Shown here: positions 54,213-63,330 of the stretch, one piece after another | Position numbering within the stretch: position 1 is the stretch's first letter | Layout of the letters: every line of letters starts with the position of its first letter | Assembly: GCF_000422645.1 (NCBI RefSeq) | Contig: NZ_AUGL01000021.1 | Span: forward strand, 16,756-80,755 | Length of the DNA stretch: 64,000 nt | Source: Ferrimonas futtsuensis DSM 18154 | GTDB lineage: Bacteria > Pseudomonadota > Gammaproteobacteria > Enterobacterales > Shewanellaceae | Direction of reading: 5' to 3' | Made by a program: the position numbers and the translations under genes | Notes under the pieces: model-generated | The model's database searches: none | Told to the model about the DNA's origin: nothing | Seen by the model: the letters and a program-made list of their open reading frames with translations, nothing else

Positions 54213-56156
54213 ATGAAGATGCCACTCTCCCCTGCATTTGTGTTCACCGGTACCTTGGTTTTCTTGCCGTTCCATGGCTCGGCAATGGATTTTGGTGGGG
54301 CGACCCCCGAGATCAAATCCGATATATACCGGGGTGAAACCTACTCGCCCTATGCCCAACGTGCCTTCCCGAGCCGGGTCTATTGGGGGGAGACCCACCT
54401 CCATACCGGGTTGTCCCTGGATGCCGGATTGTTCGGCAACATCCTTACCCCTGACGATGCCTATCGATTCGCGCGGGGAGAGGAGATCACCTCCTCAACC
54501 GGGCTGCCGGTTAAGTTGGGACGTCCCCTGGACTGGCTTGTGGTCACCGATCATACCGATATGATGGGCATCGCCACCGACATTCAGCGGGGAACGCCAA
54601 ACATTTTGGCGGTGCCTAAGGGAAAGGAGTGGCACGAGGCCTTTAAACAGGGCGGCCAGGCTGCCGGTGAGGCTGCGTTCGACCTCATCACCCATTTCGC
54701 CCAGATGAAACTGCCGCCGCGGATGCTCGAGGATTACGCCCCGGGCTCGCGGATCTCCAACAACATCTGGGACAAGATTGTCGATGCTGCGGAAAAATAC
54801 AATGACCCCGGCAGGTTCACCGCGTTTATCGGTTATGAGTGGACCTCGGTACCCCAGGGCAACAACCTGCACAGAAACGTCATCCTGCGTGACGGTGCCA
54901 TGCGCGCCAAGCAGGTTATTCCTCTGACGACCCAGCCGCCATACGGCACCACAGATCCACTGGATCTCTATAAGTGGCTGGAGGACTACGAGAAGAAAAC
55001 CAATGGCCAGGCCTTCGCACTGGCCCACAACGGCAACCTCTCCAACGGATGGATGTTCCCCATCGATGAGACCTACGCCGGAGGCAAGGTCGACACCAAC
55101 TACGTTGAGCAGAGGGCGCGCTGGGAGCCCCTTTACGAAATGACCCAAATCAAGGGCGATGGCGAGGCGCACCCGGTGTTGTCGCCCAACGACGAGTTCG
55201 CGGATTACGAAAATTGGGACAAGGGCAACCTCGACCTGACGGCGCTCAAGGAGGAGCAGATGCTGGCGGGCGAGTATGCCCGAGAGGCTCTGAAGCGAGG
55301 CCTTATGCTCGAAGCCCAGCTTGGCACCAACCCCTACAAATTTGGGATGGTCGGCGCCACCGACAGCCACACCGGTCTCGCCACCGCCGAGGAGGAGAAT
55401 TTCTTCGGCAAATCGGTCAGCGTCGAGCCGTCCAAGTCGCGGATCGGACACCCCTTCATCAAATCTGAGCTTGCCAGCATCGAGGGCTATGAGCCCGCAG
55501 CGTCGGGTTATCAGGGCATATGGGCGACCGAAAATACCCGCGAGGCGCTGTTCGATGCCATGCTGCGCAAAGAAACCTATGCGACCACGGGGCCGAGGAT
55601 CCCGGTCCGTTTTTTCGGCGGTTGGGAGTTTACCGACCAGGACTTGCGCAGCCGTTCTCCTGCCTTTATCGGCTATGAAAAGGGGGTCCCCATGGGCGGC
55701 GACCTGACGGTAGCCCCCGAGGGCGAGTCGCCGACCTTTATGGTTTACGCGCTGAGAGATCCGGTCGGCGCCAATCTAGACCGCATCCAGATCATCAAGG
55801 GCTGGCTAGATAAAGAGGGGCAGGTCCATGAACGGATCTTCGATGTGGCCGTCTCCGACGGCAGAGCGATCAACGACGAAGGTCGTTGCCTGACTCCCGT
55901 GGGTAACACGGTAGACATTGATACGGCGAACTGGACTAACACCATTGGCGAGTCGGAGCTTGCCACCGTCTGGACCGATCCGGAGTTCGATCCCCAGCAG
56001 AAGGCATTCTACTACGCCCGTGTTATCGAGATCCCGACACCGCGCTGGGTGCTCTACGACAGGCTTCGCTTCGGCACAGAGATCCCCAAGGAAGCGACCC
56101 TGACGCACCAGGAGCGCGCCTACACCTCGCCGATCTGGTACACGCCTGAAGGGTGA
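54213..56156 (+). CDS. Exported DUF3604 metallo-protein
   Basis: 647 residues from ATG 54213 (GGAG ten bases upstream); a 67-codon upstream extension is not used because the signal peptide ([17 protein letters not shown]) starts here. DUF3604 landmarks: [10 protein letters not shown] (HLH 62-64), [30 protein letters not shown], and GATDSHTGL near the middle. The repeated His/Asp pattern resembles PHP-type metal sites and predicts a phosphoesterase- or hydrolase-like activity. Periplasmic or secreted. First gene of a cluster with a PPIase and a HupE-like protein. Confidence 0.85.
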   Translation: MKMPLSPAFVFTGTLVFLPFHGSAMDFGGATPEIKSDIYRGETYSPYAQRAFPSRVYWGETHLHTGLSLDAGLFGNILTPDDAYRFARGEEITSSTGLPVKLGRPLDWLVVTDHTDMMGIATDIQRGTPNILAVPKGKEWHEAFKQGGQAAGEAAFDLITHFAQMKLPPRMLEDYAPGSRISNNIWDKIVDAAEKYNDPGRFTAFIGYEWTSVPQGNNLHRNVILRDGAMRAKQVIPLTTQPPYGTTDPLDLYKWLEDYEKKTNGQAFALAHNGNLSNGWMFPIDETYAGGKVDTNYVEQRARWEPLYEMTQIKGDGEAHPVLSPNDEFADYENWDKGNLDLTALKEEQMLAGEYAREALKRGLMLEAQLGTNPYKFGMVGATDSHTGLATAEEENFFGKSVSVEPSKSRIGHPFIKSELASIEGYEPAASGYQGIWATENTREALFDAMLRKETYATTGPRIPVRFFGGWEFTDQDLRSRSPAFIGYEKGVPMGGDLTVAPEGESPTFMVYALRDPVGANLDRIQIIKGWLDKEGQVHERIFDVAVSDGRAINDEGRCLTPVGNTVDIDTANWTNTIGESELATVWTDPEFDPQQKAFYYARVIEIPTPRWVLYDRLRFGTEIPKEATLTHQERAYTSPIWYTPEG

Positions 56157-56164
56157 GTCTGCGT

Positions 56165-57046
56165 ATGTTATCCAGTATGAGCACGCTCTGGCGTGAACCC
56201 TTGCTGCACTTCCTGGTTATCGGGTTCGCGCTGTTTCTCTACTACGAGTGGTCCACTGACAATGCGGCTGCGCCCCCTAAGCGGCTCCATGTCAGTGGGG
56301 GGGAGGTGGCCCAGTTGGCGGCCAACTTTGAGCGTACCCGACTGCGCCCACCTACCGAGGAGGAGCTCAGCGCCATGATAGAGGGTTACGTGCGCGAGGA
56401 GATCTTCTATCGTGAAGCCCTGGCGATGGGGCTCGAGCAAGATGACCCCTTGGTGCGCCGGCGTTTGCGAATGAAGCTGGAGTTCATGCTTGAGGAGTTG
56501 TTGAGTCTGGACCCGAGCGATGCCCTCCTCACTGAATATCTCAGGCGCCATCCAGACCGTTTTCGAAGAGAGGCGGAGCTCTCCTTTCAGCAGGTGTACC
56601 TGGATCCGGATTTGCGGCCAGATATCGAGCGGGACGCCGCTCAACTCCTGGTCAGATTGCAACAAGGCGCGGCTCCCGGCCACCTAGGTGATCCGACGTT
56701 TGTGCCGCGAGTCTACCGCCAGGTCCGTCAAAGCGATATTGCCCGTGACTTCGGGGACGGGTTTGCCGTTCAGGCGGCCGAGCTGCCGGTGAAGGTATGG
56801 AGCGGACCCGTCTATTCCCCCTTTGGTGCCCACCTGGTGCAAGTGGAGTCGCGCATCCAGGCACGAGAGCCAGCACTCGAGGAGGTCTACGACGAAGTGC
56901 TGCGTGACTATCTTGCCGAGAAGCGGCAGCACCAGAAGGAGCAGGCCTACCTCAAACTGCGCGAAGGCTACCAGGTTACCGTGGCGCCCTTGACGGCGGC
57001 CTCGGTCAAGAGTCCGACCGGCGCGGTCACCGGTGAGGCGCGTTGA
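56165..57046 (+). CDS. Membrane-anchored peptidyl-prolyl isomerase-like protein
   Basis: About 293 residues from ATG 56165; a GTG at 56153 overlapping the upstream stop (GTGA) is an alternative. An N-terminal transmembrane segment (HFLVIGFALFLYYEW), a SurA/PpiD-like helical part (LSAMIEGYVREEIFYREALAMG, GLEQDDPLVRRRLRMKLEF) and a parvulin-like C-terminal region (SGPVYSPFGAHLVQVESR). The whole resembles periplasmic rotamase proteins found beside HupE genes. Probably assists folding of the DUF3604 or HupE neighbour. Confidence 0.78.
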   Translation: MLSSMSTLWREPLLHFLVIGFALFLYYEWSTDNAAAPPKRLHVSGGEVAQLAANFERTRLRPPTEEELSAMIEGYVREEIFYREALAMGLEQDDPLVRRRLRMKLEFMLEELLSLDPSDALLTEYLRRHPDRFRREAELSFQQVYLDPDLRPDIERDAAQLLVRLQQGAAPGHLGDPTFVPRVYRQVRQSDIARDFGDGFAVQAAELPVKVWSGPVYSPFGAHLVQVESRIQAREPALEEVYDEVLRDYLAEKRQHQKEQAYLKLREGYQVTVAPLTAASVKSPTGAVTGEAR

Positions 57047-58041
57047 TGCGAAACGGCCTCCTCCTATTGGTTAGCGTGCTGATGCTGACTGGCATCCTGG
57101 CTGGACAGGTGCGTGCCCATGAGCTGCAGCCCAGCTCCCTCGAGCTTCGACAGCTCACGCAGGAGCGCTTTGAAGTGATCTGGCGCGCGCCCCTCTACTA
57201 CCGCAAGCCGCATCCGGCGCAGCTGCGACTGCCGGAGAGCTGGCAGGCGATCGGTTCGCCCACAGTCAGGTCGATGCCCGACTCGCAGCTTCACCGCCAA
57301 CTGGTGGCGGTGTCCAAAGGTCGGGCCGATGGGGCGGTGATCCGCTTCGTCGGCCTTGAGTCTACCATCACCGACGTGTTCGTCCGTTTCGTCTGGTTGG
57401 ATGGCCAGGAAACCACGGCCATTGCCCGACCGAGCCGGCCCTGGGTGGAGGTCGTCGCCCAGCGCAGTGGCTGGCAGATCGCCCAGGATTATGCGGTGCT
57501 CGGTGTCGAGCACATCCTGTCCGGATTCGATCATCTGACCTTCGTCCTCGCACTGATGTTGCTGGTCAGAGGTGCCCGCCGACTGCTGATCACCGTGACG
57601 TCGTTCACTGTTGCCCACAGCATCACTCTCGCCGCGGCGACGCTCGGGGTGGTGTGGGTACCGGCGCCGCCGGTGGAGGCGGTGATCGCCCTGTCCATCC
57701 TGTTTCTCGCCGGCGAGCTGGTCAAAGTCAACCGGGGGATCCCCAGCCTGACCGCAGACTATCCCTGGAGCGTTGCCTTTGCCTTCGGCCTGCTGCACGG
57801 TTTCGGGTTTGCCGGGGCACTCGGTGACCTCGGCTTGCCTCAACACGAGGTGCCGTTGGCGCTGCTGATGTTCAACCTAGGTGTCGAACTGGGGCAGTTG
57901 CTCTTCGTTGGCGCGTGCCTGGCGCTGCTGATGATGCTCAACATGCTGAGAAGGTGGCCGGCCTGGATGAAGCAGGTTCCAGCGTATGGCATAGGTGGAA
58001 TCGCCGCCTATTGGTTGATAGAGCGCGTCTCGGGCTTCTAA
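57046..58041 (+). CDS. HupE/UreJ-family membrane protein
   Basis: 331 residues; its ATG overlaps the upstream stop (TGATG). A signal/anchor segment, then a periplasmic stretch of about 110 residues (HELQPSSLELRQLTQERFEVIW), then six helices with HupE features: GVEHILSGFDHLTFVLALML, FTVAHSITLAAATLG, and HGFGFAGALGDLGLP. HupE/UreJ proteins handle nickel or cobalt near hydrogenase or urease genes, but this longer 'HupE/UreJ-2' type is found without them. Metal transport is therefore only a guess. Third gene of the DUF3604 cluster. Confidence 0.85.
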   Translation: MRNGLLLLVSVLMLTGILAGQVRAHELQPSSLELRQLTQERFEVIWRAPLYYRKPHPAQLRLPESWQAIGSPTVRSMPDSQLHRQLVAVSKGRADGAVIRFVGLESTITDVFVRFVWLDGQETTAIARPSRPWVEVVAQRSGWQIAQDYAVLGVEHILSGFDHLTFVLALMLLVRGARRLLITVTSFTVAHSITLAAATLGVVWVPAPPVEAVIALSILFLAGELVKVNRGIPSLTADYPWSVAFAFGLLHGFGFAGALGDLGLPQHEVPLALLMFNLGVELGQLLFVGACLALLMMLNMLRRWPAWMKQVPAYGIGGIAAYWLIERVSGF

Positions 58042-58322
58042 AACGTCCGTCCGCTGTCCCAGGTTTAATTGGCAGAGCTGCGGCAATGGCCGTAAAGACG
58101 GCTCGGCACGGCGTGGCCAGGCTGGCGGTGAGTGCTACAGATGGGAGTTGGCCCGGTTCCGGTATGCAGATCGCGCCCCTTCACGACGGAGTAGGGTGGG
58201 TAAGGGTTCTCTGCCGCGCCTCCCATAGATGTTGTTGGAACCTATGGGGAGCAGTAGGGCTGAGGCCCCCACTGTCTGGTCTTTTTCTGTTGTGAGGCGC
58301 GGGGGGACCTAGGAGGTTTTCC

Positions 58323-58715
58323 ATGAGCAACGTATGGGCGAAATTGGGTGCAATTACCTACGTCTTGTGGGGCGTATTGCACCTCGAGGCGGCGAGAAGG
58401 GTCTTTCTGCTCGGGCAGACCCTCGACGCCGGCATGGTGCAGGGTCGCATCTACCAGGATGCTTGGAACCTGCTGTTCTTCGCCGTATTCGGCATCGTCG
58501 TGGCCCTGTACCTCAACTGGAAAAACAGTCGCCTGGGCTACTGGCTCAACTTGATCGTCGTCAGCGCAATCGATGTTGGCTTCATCGCTTTCGTGTTGCT
58601 GCCCGGCTACCTGCCTATGATACCCGGGGCACTGGGGCCTTTGCTGTGGGTGTTGGCCGTTTTCTTCTCCACGGTCGCCATCAGGGAAGTCGGCCAAGGT
58701 GAAGACGGCCGTTGA
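58323..58715 (+). CDS. Unknown four-helix membrane protein
   Basis: 130 residues, AGGAGG at 58310-58315 well placed. Four hydrophobic segments (LGAITYVLWGVLHL; WNLLFFAVFGIVVALYL; WLNLIVVSAIDVGFIAFVLL; LGPLLWVLAVFFSTVA) with a conserved-looking HLEAAR after the first. No family recognised. The 280 bases before it, after the HupE-like gene, contain no gene or terminator I can support, so whether it belongs to the DUF3604 cluster is open. Confidence 0.75.
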   Translation: MSNVWAKLGAITYVLWGVLHLEAARRVFLLGQTLDAGMVQGRIYQDAWNLLFFAVFGIVVALYLNWKNSRLGYWLNLIVVSAIDVGFIAFVLLPGYLPMIPGALGPLLWVLAVFFSTVAIREVGQGEDGR

Positions 58716-58777
58716 TAGGGCGAGAGACCCGGCACATAAATATCAAAGACACTCATTGTAAGAATGTCGAGATCTGC

Positions 58778-59239
58778 CTACTGACTGGTTTGAGTCCGCG
58801 GGTGGATTAAAAGCCCAATTTGGCCTAATGAAGGGGGCCCTGCCGCCTTATAGAGGGTTGTTGCTCGGTATTGGCCATTTAGCGGCCACGAATGGGCAGT
58901 CGAAGCAATATTGATCGACATTTTGATGTGCTCTGATCGGGCAGGGTCAGGCGAGTAATCATTTACGTACAGAACCACGTGGGTGTGATTGATCATTACG
59001 GCAAAGGCAATGACTTCTACCGCAAACACTTGCGCAAGAGACAGCAAGGGTTCTTGAACCCACTCCCGGCGATGTTCGTAAGATTGGCCGGTATACGGGT
59101 CTTGGCCGCAGAGGAAGGCGCGCCGGACGCAACGGCTAACGCAGTGATAGTAGCGGGCATCGTCCAAGCTGATTTGCTGGCTTTTGGCCTTAGGCATTGT
59201 TCTCGCTCGTTGAGAATGAACACTAAGGGTAGTCATCAA
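58778..59239 (-). pseudogene. Truncated REP-associated tyrosine transposase (Y1/IS200-like)
   Basis: The N-terminal 90 residues (ISLDDARYYHCVSRCVRR, YTGQSYEHRREWVQEPLL, FAVMINHTHVVLYVN) match RAYT-type transposases with the HUH-like HTH histidine pair in NHTHVVL. After about residue 105 similarity disappears (VNDYSPDPARSEHIKM...), where a full protein would continue for a further 200 or so residues including the catalytic tyrosine. So it is a decayed copy. A start at 59197 (MPKAKSQQ) is also possible. It marks the left end of the accessory region. Confidence 0.75.
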
Positions 59240-59320
59240 CGAAGCCTGGTGTCGTTAGCATGGGTGTCCATGGAAACCACTAAGCGGCAAGCCCACGCTC
59301 AACTGGCGAAAAGCCGGCAA

Positions 59321-59349
59321 GCCGCCTGCATGGGCAAGCCCTAGGCGGC
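59321..59349. repeat. REP-like nested palindrome near the transposase remnant
   Basis: Outer arms GCCGCCT (59321-59327)/AGGCGGC (59343-59349) enclose the inner palindrome GGGC-AA-GCCC (59332-59341). The core GGCAAGCC occurs twice more within 70 bases and again near 60188. RAYT transposases act on such palindromes, so this may be a remnant of a REP/BIME. It could also terminate the FISUMP gene at 59356. Confidence 0.45.
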
Positions 59350-59355
59350 CAGCTT

Positions 59356-60051
59356 CTAGTTTTTTATACATCTCACTGAAAACATGTAGCGCTTTGACAG
59401 GGCCGTGCGATAGATTTCGCCCTTGTGCGGATTCCACCACGAGTGCGCCAGTGTTCGGTTGAATGCATCCTTGTCGGTTTCATCACTGCTTGTCCAAAAC
59501 TCGCTGTACATTCCCTGGGCGATGTACCAATGCTTCAGCTTTGCGCCTGCCGGTCGTGCGAAGAAGTTGAACCGATTAACCTGCGATTGATTGAATGTTT
59601 TAAAGGCGGTGTCCGGCTGTGTTTCCTTGAGCGCGATGGCGATATCGTCATCGCCTCGCCATCCCCTTTTGTCCAGGTCTGCCTCAGACATGCCAAGGGT
59701 TCGTTCCAGTTCCTTCCAGTCCTCATCGGATGCCACTCTCCAGCCGACAGGGCAGAGGTTTCTTTCATCTGTTACGTCATGCCAGTCGTACAGCCGACCG
59801 TACTTCAACAGGTTTTTGTCGTCATCGTTGGGAATAAAGGCGGTCCTTATCTTCGAACCGTCCTGAAATCGGGTGCTTCGGAGATTTTCCGCCATCCACA
59901 CCTGGTTGCCAATTTTCACTGTGCGGTAGATGTTTCCCTCTGGGTCTTGAACCACACCCAGTGACTCGTCTGATGCTGTGTACAGGTCGTTAGCGAATGG
60001 CGTGGCTGGGTTTAACATCATGATTCCTATGGCTAAAACTATTTTTTTCAT
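59356..60051 (-). CDS. Exported FISUMP-domain (Fib_succ_major) protein
   Basis: 231 residues with signal peptide ending PATPFA-N. Residues about 35-231 are a single FISUMP domain: IYRTVKIGNQVWMAENLRS, YGRLYDWHDV, NLCPVGWRVASDEDWKELE, GYRGDD-like GWRGDDDIAIALKE, and FWTSSD near the C-terminus. The domain is best known from Fibrobacter and Bacteroidetes and is rare in gammaproteobacteria. Extracytoplasmic, function unknown. The context (transposase, SDR/AraC) suggests acquired DNA. Confidence 0.85.
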   Translation of the reverse strand: MKKIVLAIGIMMLNPATPFANDLYTASDESLGVVQDPEGNIYRTVKIGNQVWMAENLRSTRFQDGSKIRTAFIPNDDDKNLLKYGRLYDWHDVTDERNLCPVGWRVASDEDWKELERTLGMSEADLDKRGWRGDDDIAIALKETQPDTAFKTFNQSQVNRFNFFARPAGAKLKHWYIAQGMYSEFWTSSDETDKDAFNRTLAHSWWNPHKGEIYRTALSKRYMFSVRCIKN

Positions 60052-60222
60052 CGTATTTACTTTTTATCTGAGAGCCGGCAAGGCTCTGTGGCGTCATCAT
60101 GGCCTGCGCCGGAAAGGGCGCTTATGGCACTAACCGACGCAGCCCCTGACAGGACTTGAGGTTTAGGCCCTTGGCGCCGATGGCCCCCCAGGCCGGGGGC
60201 AAGCCCTGTGGCGAGGGTCGAA

Positions 60223-61173
60223 CTAGATTGGCCAGCTAAAGCCAGTCTCTTTCTCGGAGAGCGCCCACAGCTTTGTGAGCACCTGTTTGTCCAAAGCAAA
60301 GGGTTCAAGCCTGCACTGGCCCACCGGGCCGCCGAAGTTCATTCTGCCTGTTGGGCCATAGTAGGCGCGCTGGTTCAGGTGTTGTGCAGTGGCACACATC
60401 ACTTCGGGATAGGCGCCTTTTTCCGCGGTTTGAGCGAGGCCCATCTTCACCATCAATGACCAGGTCACCCTGGTTGCCAAGCTGGCGCTGTCGCGAATTA
60501 GCGAGGTGTTGGATGCGCCCGGGTGGCATACGTAAACCTCGACCTCTTTGTTTGCCTGCTGAATCTTGTCCTGCAGTTCATAGGCAAACATCATCTGCGC
60601 CAATTTGCTGTGGCAGTAGGTCTTGTTAGGGTGGTAGTTCCTGTTCCAGTTCATATCGTCAAACTGGATGGTTTTCAGCCCCATCTTGTAACCCTCGCTG
60701 GCCACCACCACGATGCGCCCCCTGGACTCCTGAATGCGCTGGAACAGCAGCCCACACAGCAGGAAGTGACCGTAGTGATTTACCCCCAGTTGGCTCTCGA
60801 AGCCGTTCTCGGTGAACTCCTGTTTGGCGATCTGGGCGATGGCGCCGTTACACAAGAGCGCATCGATGTGAGGAACCGTTTTTAAGACCTCGGACGCCGC
60901 TGCGCGCACGGAGCCCAGCTGTGCCAAATCCATGCGCATGACAGTCACCTTGGCGTTACTGCCAAACTCCTGCTTCAGCGCTTTAATGGCGTCGGCTGAC
61001 TTTTGCACATTGCGGTTCATCATCACCACGCTTGCGCCTTTGGACAGCAGAAGTCGGGTTGCCTGGAATCCTGTCCCTGCATTAGCGCCAGTAATGACAT
61101 AGGTTTGGTCGGTCAGATTGTCGAGCTGCTCTGGAGTCCAGCCCTTGGGCCCAAATGGTTGTGCGGCGGTCAT
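60223..61173 (-). CDS. Short-chain dehydrogenase/reductase
   Basis: 316 residues, longer than minimal SDRs. NAD(P) motif TGANAGTGF (28-36), CNGAI (108-112), Ser159 in VVVASEGY and the YxxxK pair Tyr186/Lys190 in TYCHSKLAQ. Similar to WW-domain-type/retinol dehydrogenase-like SDRs in layout. Substrate unknown. Divergent from the AraC gene at 61402, which likely regulates it; their intergenic region holds an inverted repeat. Confidence 0.9.
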   Translation of the reverse strand: MTAAQPFGPKGWTPEQLDNLTDQTYVITGANAGTGFQATRLLLSKGASVVMMNRNVQKSADAIKALKQEFGSNAKVTVMRMDLAQLGSVRAAASEVLKTVPHIDALLCNGAIAQIAKQEFTENGFESQLGVNHYGHFLLCGLLFQRIQESRGRIVVVASEGYKMGLKTIQFDDMNWNRNYHPNKTYCHSKLAQMMFAYELQDKIQQANKEVEVYVCHPGASNTSLIRDSASLATRVTWSLMVKMGLAQTAEKGAYPEVMCATAQHLNQRAYYGPTGRMNFGGPVGQCRLEPFALDKQVLTKLWALSEKETGFSWPI

Positions 61174-61322
61174 AGCTTAAACTCCCGATCCTAAGTAAAT
61201 TAACCCTTTGCTCTAAGAGCGTTTTGCTTTGCTAACAATCACTCACACCAGCGTAAATCGCCCAACAGGGCGGCGGATGCTGGCCCGCTGGAGAGACTAT
61301 ATGTGTCAGGAATGGGACTCAC

Positions 61323-61351
61323 TAGGCGTTATAGTCGCGAAATAGTGCCTA
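61323..61351. promoter_or_regulatory. Inverted repeat upstream of the AraC-type gene
   Basis: TAGGC (61323-61327)/GCCTA (61347-61351) arms, extendable to about ten bases with two mismatches (TAGGCRYTAT type), in the SDR-AraC divergent region. Candidate AraC-type operator, judged by position only. Confidence 0.4.
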
Positions 61352-61401
61352 TTTGTATCGATGGGGTTGGGTGGGACGTCTCGTGGTGCTAGTTTGAAGC
61401 C

Positions 61402-62289
61402 ATGAGCAGAGACCTAATCAAACAAATCATCGAAAGCAGAGTCAGTGAAGACGGCCTGGTGGACTTCGGTATAAAGGGGGTGCAGCTCTTCCGGGTCACC
61501 GAGCCCGTTCGCTGTGCGCCTGCGGTGTATGAGCCTTGCGTCATTGCCATCGTCAGTGGCGCCAAGAAAGCCATCTTAGACGGCAAGGCCTATGACTATG
61601 ACAGCAATCGTTACCTGTGTTGCACCATGTCGATGCCTGTGGAAGCGGGAGCCCAAGATGTTTCGCCTGACAACCCCCTATTGGGCGTGTACATCTCTCT
61701 GGATACCAGAGTGCTTACCGAATTGACCCTGGAGATGGAAAGCGCCGTGGGCGTCATCCAAAAGCCCAAAGGCGACTCACACCCTAAGGGGCTGTCACTC
61801 GCTCGATGGGACGATGGGTTTGCCGACTCCCTGTTGCGATTGCTGCAACTCGGGGACAGTCCGACCGATACTGCGGTACTCGGCCAGAGCCGGCTTCGGG
61901 AGCTGTACTACGCCATATTAAAAGGAGAGGCCGGGCACTCCGCCAGGCGCGCATTTGGCGTGGGCAACGCCATTGGGCGTGCCATTGACTATCTCGCCAC
62001 TCGTCTAGGCGAGTCCGTCACCATTGAAGAGATGGCGTCCCAGGTGGGGATGAGCCGGGCGGTGTTTCACCGTAAATTTAAGGCGGCAACCACCATGTCG
62101 CCCATTCAGTACGTCAAGTCTATGCGCCTGAATAACGCCGCCATGAAGATAGCCGGTGGCATGAACGTAAACCAGGCAGCGCTGGAAGTAGGGTACCTGA
62201 GCACCTCACAATTCAGCCGAGAGTTCAAACGGCTGTACGGGCAGTCCCCTAAGCAGTGGACCCTCTCCCAGCGACTTTCGGGAGCCTGA
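61402..62289 (+). CDS. AraC-family transcriptional regulator
   Basis: 295 residues. N-terminal AraC_N ligand-type domain (VYEPCVIAIVSGAKKAILDGKAYDYDS, then LLGVYISLD) and a C-terminal pair of helix-turn-helices (SVTIEEMASQVGMSRAVFHRKFK; NQAALEVGYLSTSQFSREFKRLYG). This is the AraC subfamily often beside SDR or oxidoreductase genes. Probable regulator of the divergent SDR at 60223-61173. Confidence 0.92.
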   Translation: MSRDLIKQIIESRVSEDGLVDFGIKGVQLFRVTEPVRCAPAVYEPCVIAIVSGAKKAILDGKAYDYDSNRYLCCTMSMPVEAGAQDVSPDNPLLGVYISLDTRVLTELTLEMESAVGVIQKPKGDSHPKGLSLARWDDGFADSLLRLLQLGDSPTDTAVLGQSRLRELYYAILKGEAGHSARRAFGVGNAIGRAIDYLATRLGESVTIEEMASQVGMSRAVFHRKFKAATTMSPIQYVKSMRLNNAAMKIAGGMNVNQAALEVGYLSTSQFSREFKRLYGQSPKQWTLSQRLSGA

Positions 62290-62540
62290 TGATGGATGCC
62301 TGCCTTGGCGCCAGCAGCGGTCATTCGGCGCTAAGCCTCACTTCCAGAAAAATCGAACGCCTATGCAAAACCTAATCGTTCTCGCAGAATGGCACTGAGA
62401 TTGTGTCCAGCCTGTTTTTTCATACAGTTGAATGTGGACGAAAACGAGCCGGCTTGTGTTTTAGGATGCCTCTTGATAGCTTGTCATTTAAACTATTTTT
62501 ATCAGTAATTTAACGGTGATTTGGATGCTGTTCACAGAAG

Positions 62541-62605
62541 TGCGAACAAAAGCCCAGGCTCGTTGTTTGAAACAATGTGCCTTGGCTCACTACTAAGCGT
62601 TATAC
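62541..62605 (+). repeat. attC-like hairpin (left border of a putative gene cassette)
   Basis: GAAC (62544-62547) to GTTATAC (62599-62605) enclose a stem AGCC-c-AGGC/GCCT-t-GGCT and an inner TTGTTT-G-AAACAA hairpin. The right end AAGCGTTATAC resembles an integron R' core site, and its complement GTATAAC begins the site at 63276. Inner symmetry is weaker than at 63276-63330. Confidence 0.45.
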
Positions 62606-62686
62606 GCTAAGCAGGTAGCGTACAAACCATCGAGAATGTAAAATACCGCATCTATTTGCATTCATCTTTTGGAAAAATGTTGTGCT

Positions 62687-63262
62687 ATGGCTGAGATAGA
62701 CATTTCTAATACCGAGTCATTTAAAACAGAAGAAGACTTCTATGGTTGGCTCAAAAAACATCACAATAATTGCTCAGAACTATGGATTCGAATTTATAAA
62801 AAAGGGTCAGGAATAGAATCTATAAACTGGTCAGAATCTGTCAGAGCAGCTCTTTGTTGGGGTTGGATTGATGGAGTCAAAAAATCATATGACGATAAAT
62901 CATATATTCAACGCTTCAGTCCTCGCCGAAGCAAGAGTTCATGGTCAAAACGAAATACTGAACATGTGGAGTCTCTGATTGACGCAGGTTTGATGCAAGA
63001 AACAGGAATGGCTCATGTTCGTTCTGCTAAAGCTGATGGACGATGGGATGCAGCTTATAAAACCAGTGAAATGTCTGTGCCTGAAGACTTTGTTACAGCA
63101 CTCGATGCCAAACCTCATGCAAAAGAGTTTTTCAACACCCTCACAAAGTCCAGTAAGTACGTCATAGCGCAGGCTTTGCTGAGTGCAAAGAAACCTGAAA
63201 CACGACAAAGGCGATTTGATAAATATTTAGTAATGCTAGAAAGCAAAACTAAACCACAGTAA
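62687..63262 (+). CDS. YdeI/OmpD-associated family protein (probable cassette gene)
   Basis: 191 residues from ATG 62687 (GGAAAA upstream; a TTG at 62669 is also in frame). Family blocks: DFYGWLKKHHNNCSELWIRIYKKGSG, INWSESVRAALCWGWIDGVKKSYD, and YIQRFSPRRSKSSWSKRNTEHV (quoted in part). Domain is common in integron cassettes and linked to stress or bacteriocin-like protection in a few cases; activity unknown. The gene is clearly more AT-rich than all genes to the left and is bounded by attC-like hairpins, which supports horizontal origin. Confidence 0.82.
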   Translation: MAEIDISNTESFKTEEDFYGWLKKHHNNCSELWIRIYKKGSGIESINWSESVRAALCWGWIDGVKKSYDDKSYIQRFSPRRSKSSWSKRNTEHVESLIDAGLMQETGMAHVRSAKADGRWDAAYKTSEMSVPEDFVTALDAKPHAKEFFNTLTKSSKYVIAQALLSAKKPETRQRRFDKYLVMLESKTKPQ

Positions 63263-63275
63263 TTTTGTATTACGC

Positions 63276-63330
63276 GTATAACAAGTGGGTCCAGGTGACG
63301 CCTACGGCGCACCTGACCCAAGCGTTCATT
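63276..63330 (+). repeat. attC-like hairpin (right border of the cassette)
   Basis: GTATAAC (63276-63282) opens a stem TGGGT-c-CAGGTG-a-CGCC paired with GGCG-CACCTG-ACCCA (63306-63320), closing on AAGCGTT (63320-63326). Two single unpaired bases (C91 and A98 of the 63200s) lie on one strand only, as in integron attC 'extrahelical' bases. The R'' core is the complement of the GTTATAC at 62599. R' (GTTCATT) deviates from GTTRRRY. Confidence 0.5.

Noticed and set aside
58042..58322. Small gene between the HupE-like gene and the 58323 membrane protein
   Set aside because: Open frames there are short, lack ribosome sites and overlap the ends of neighbouring genes.
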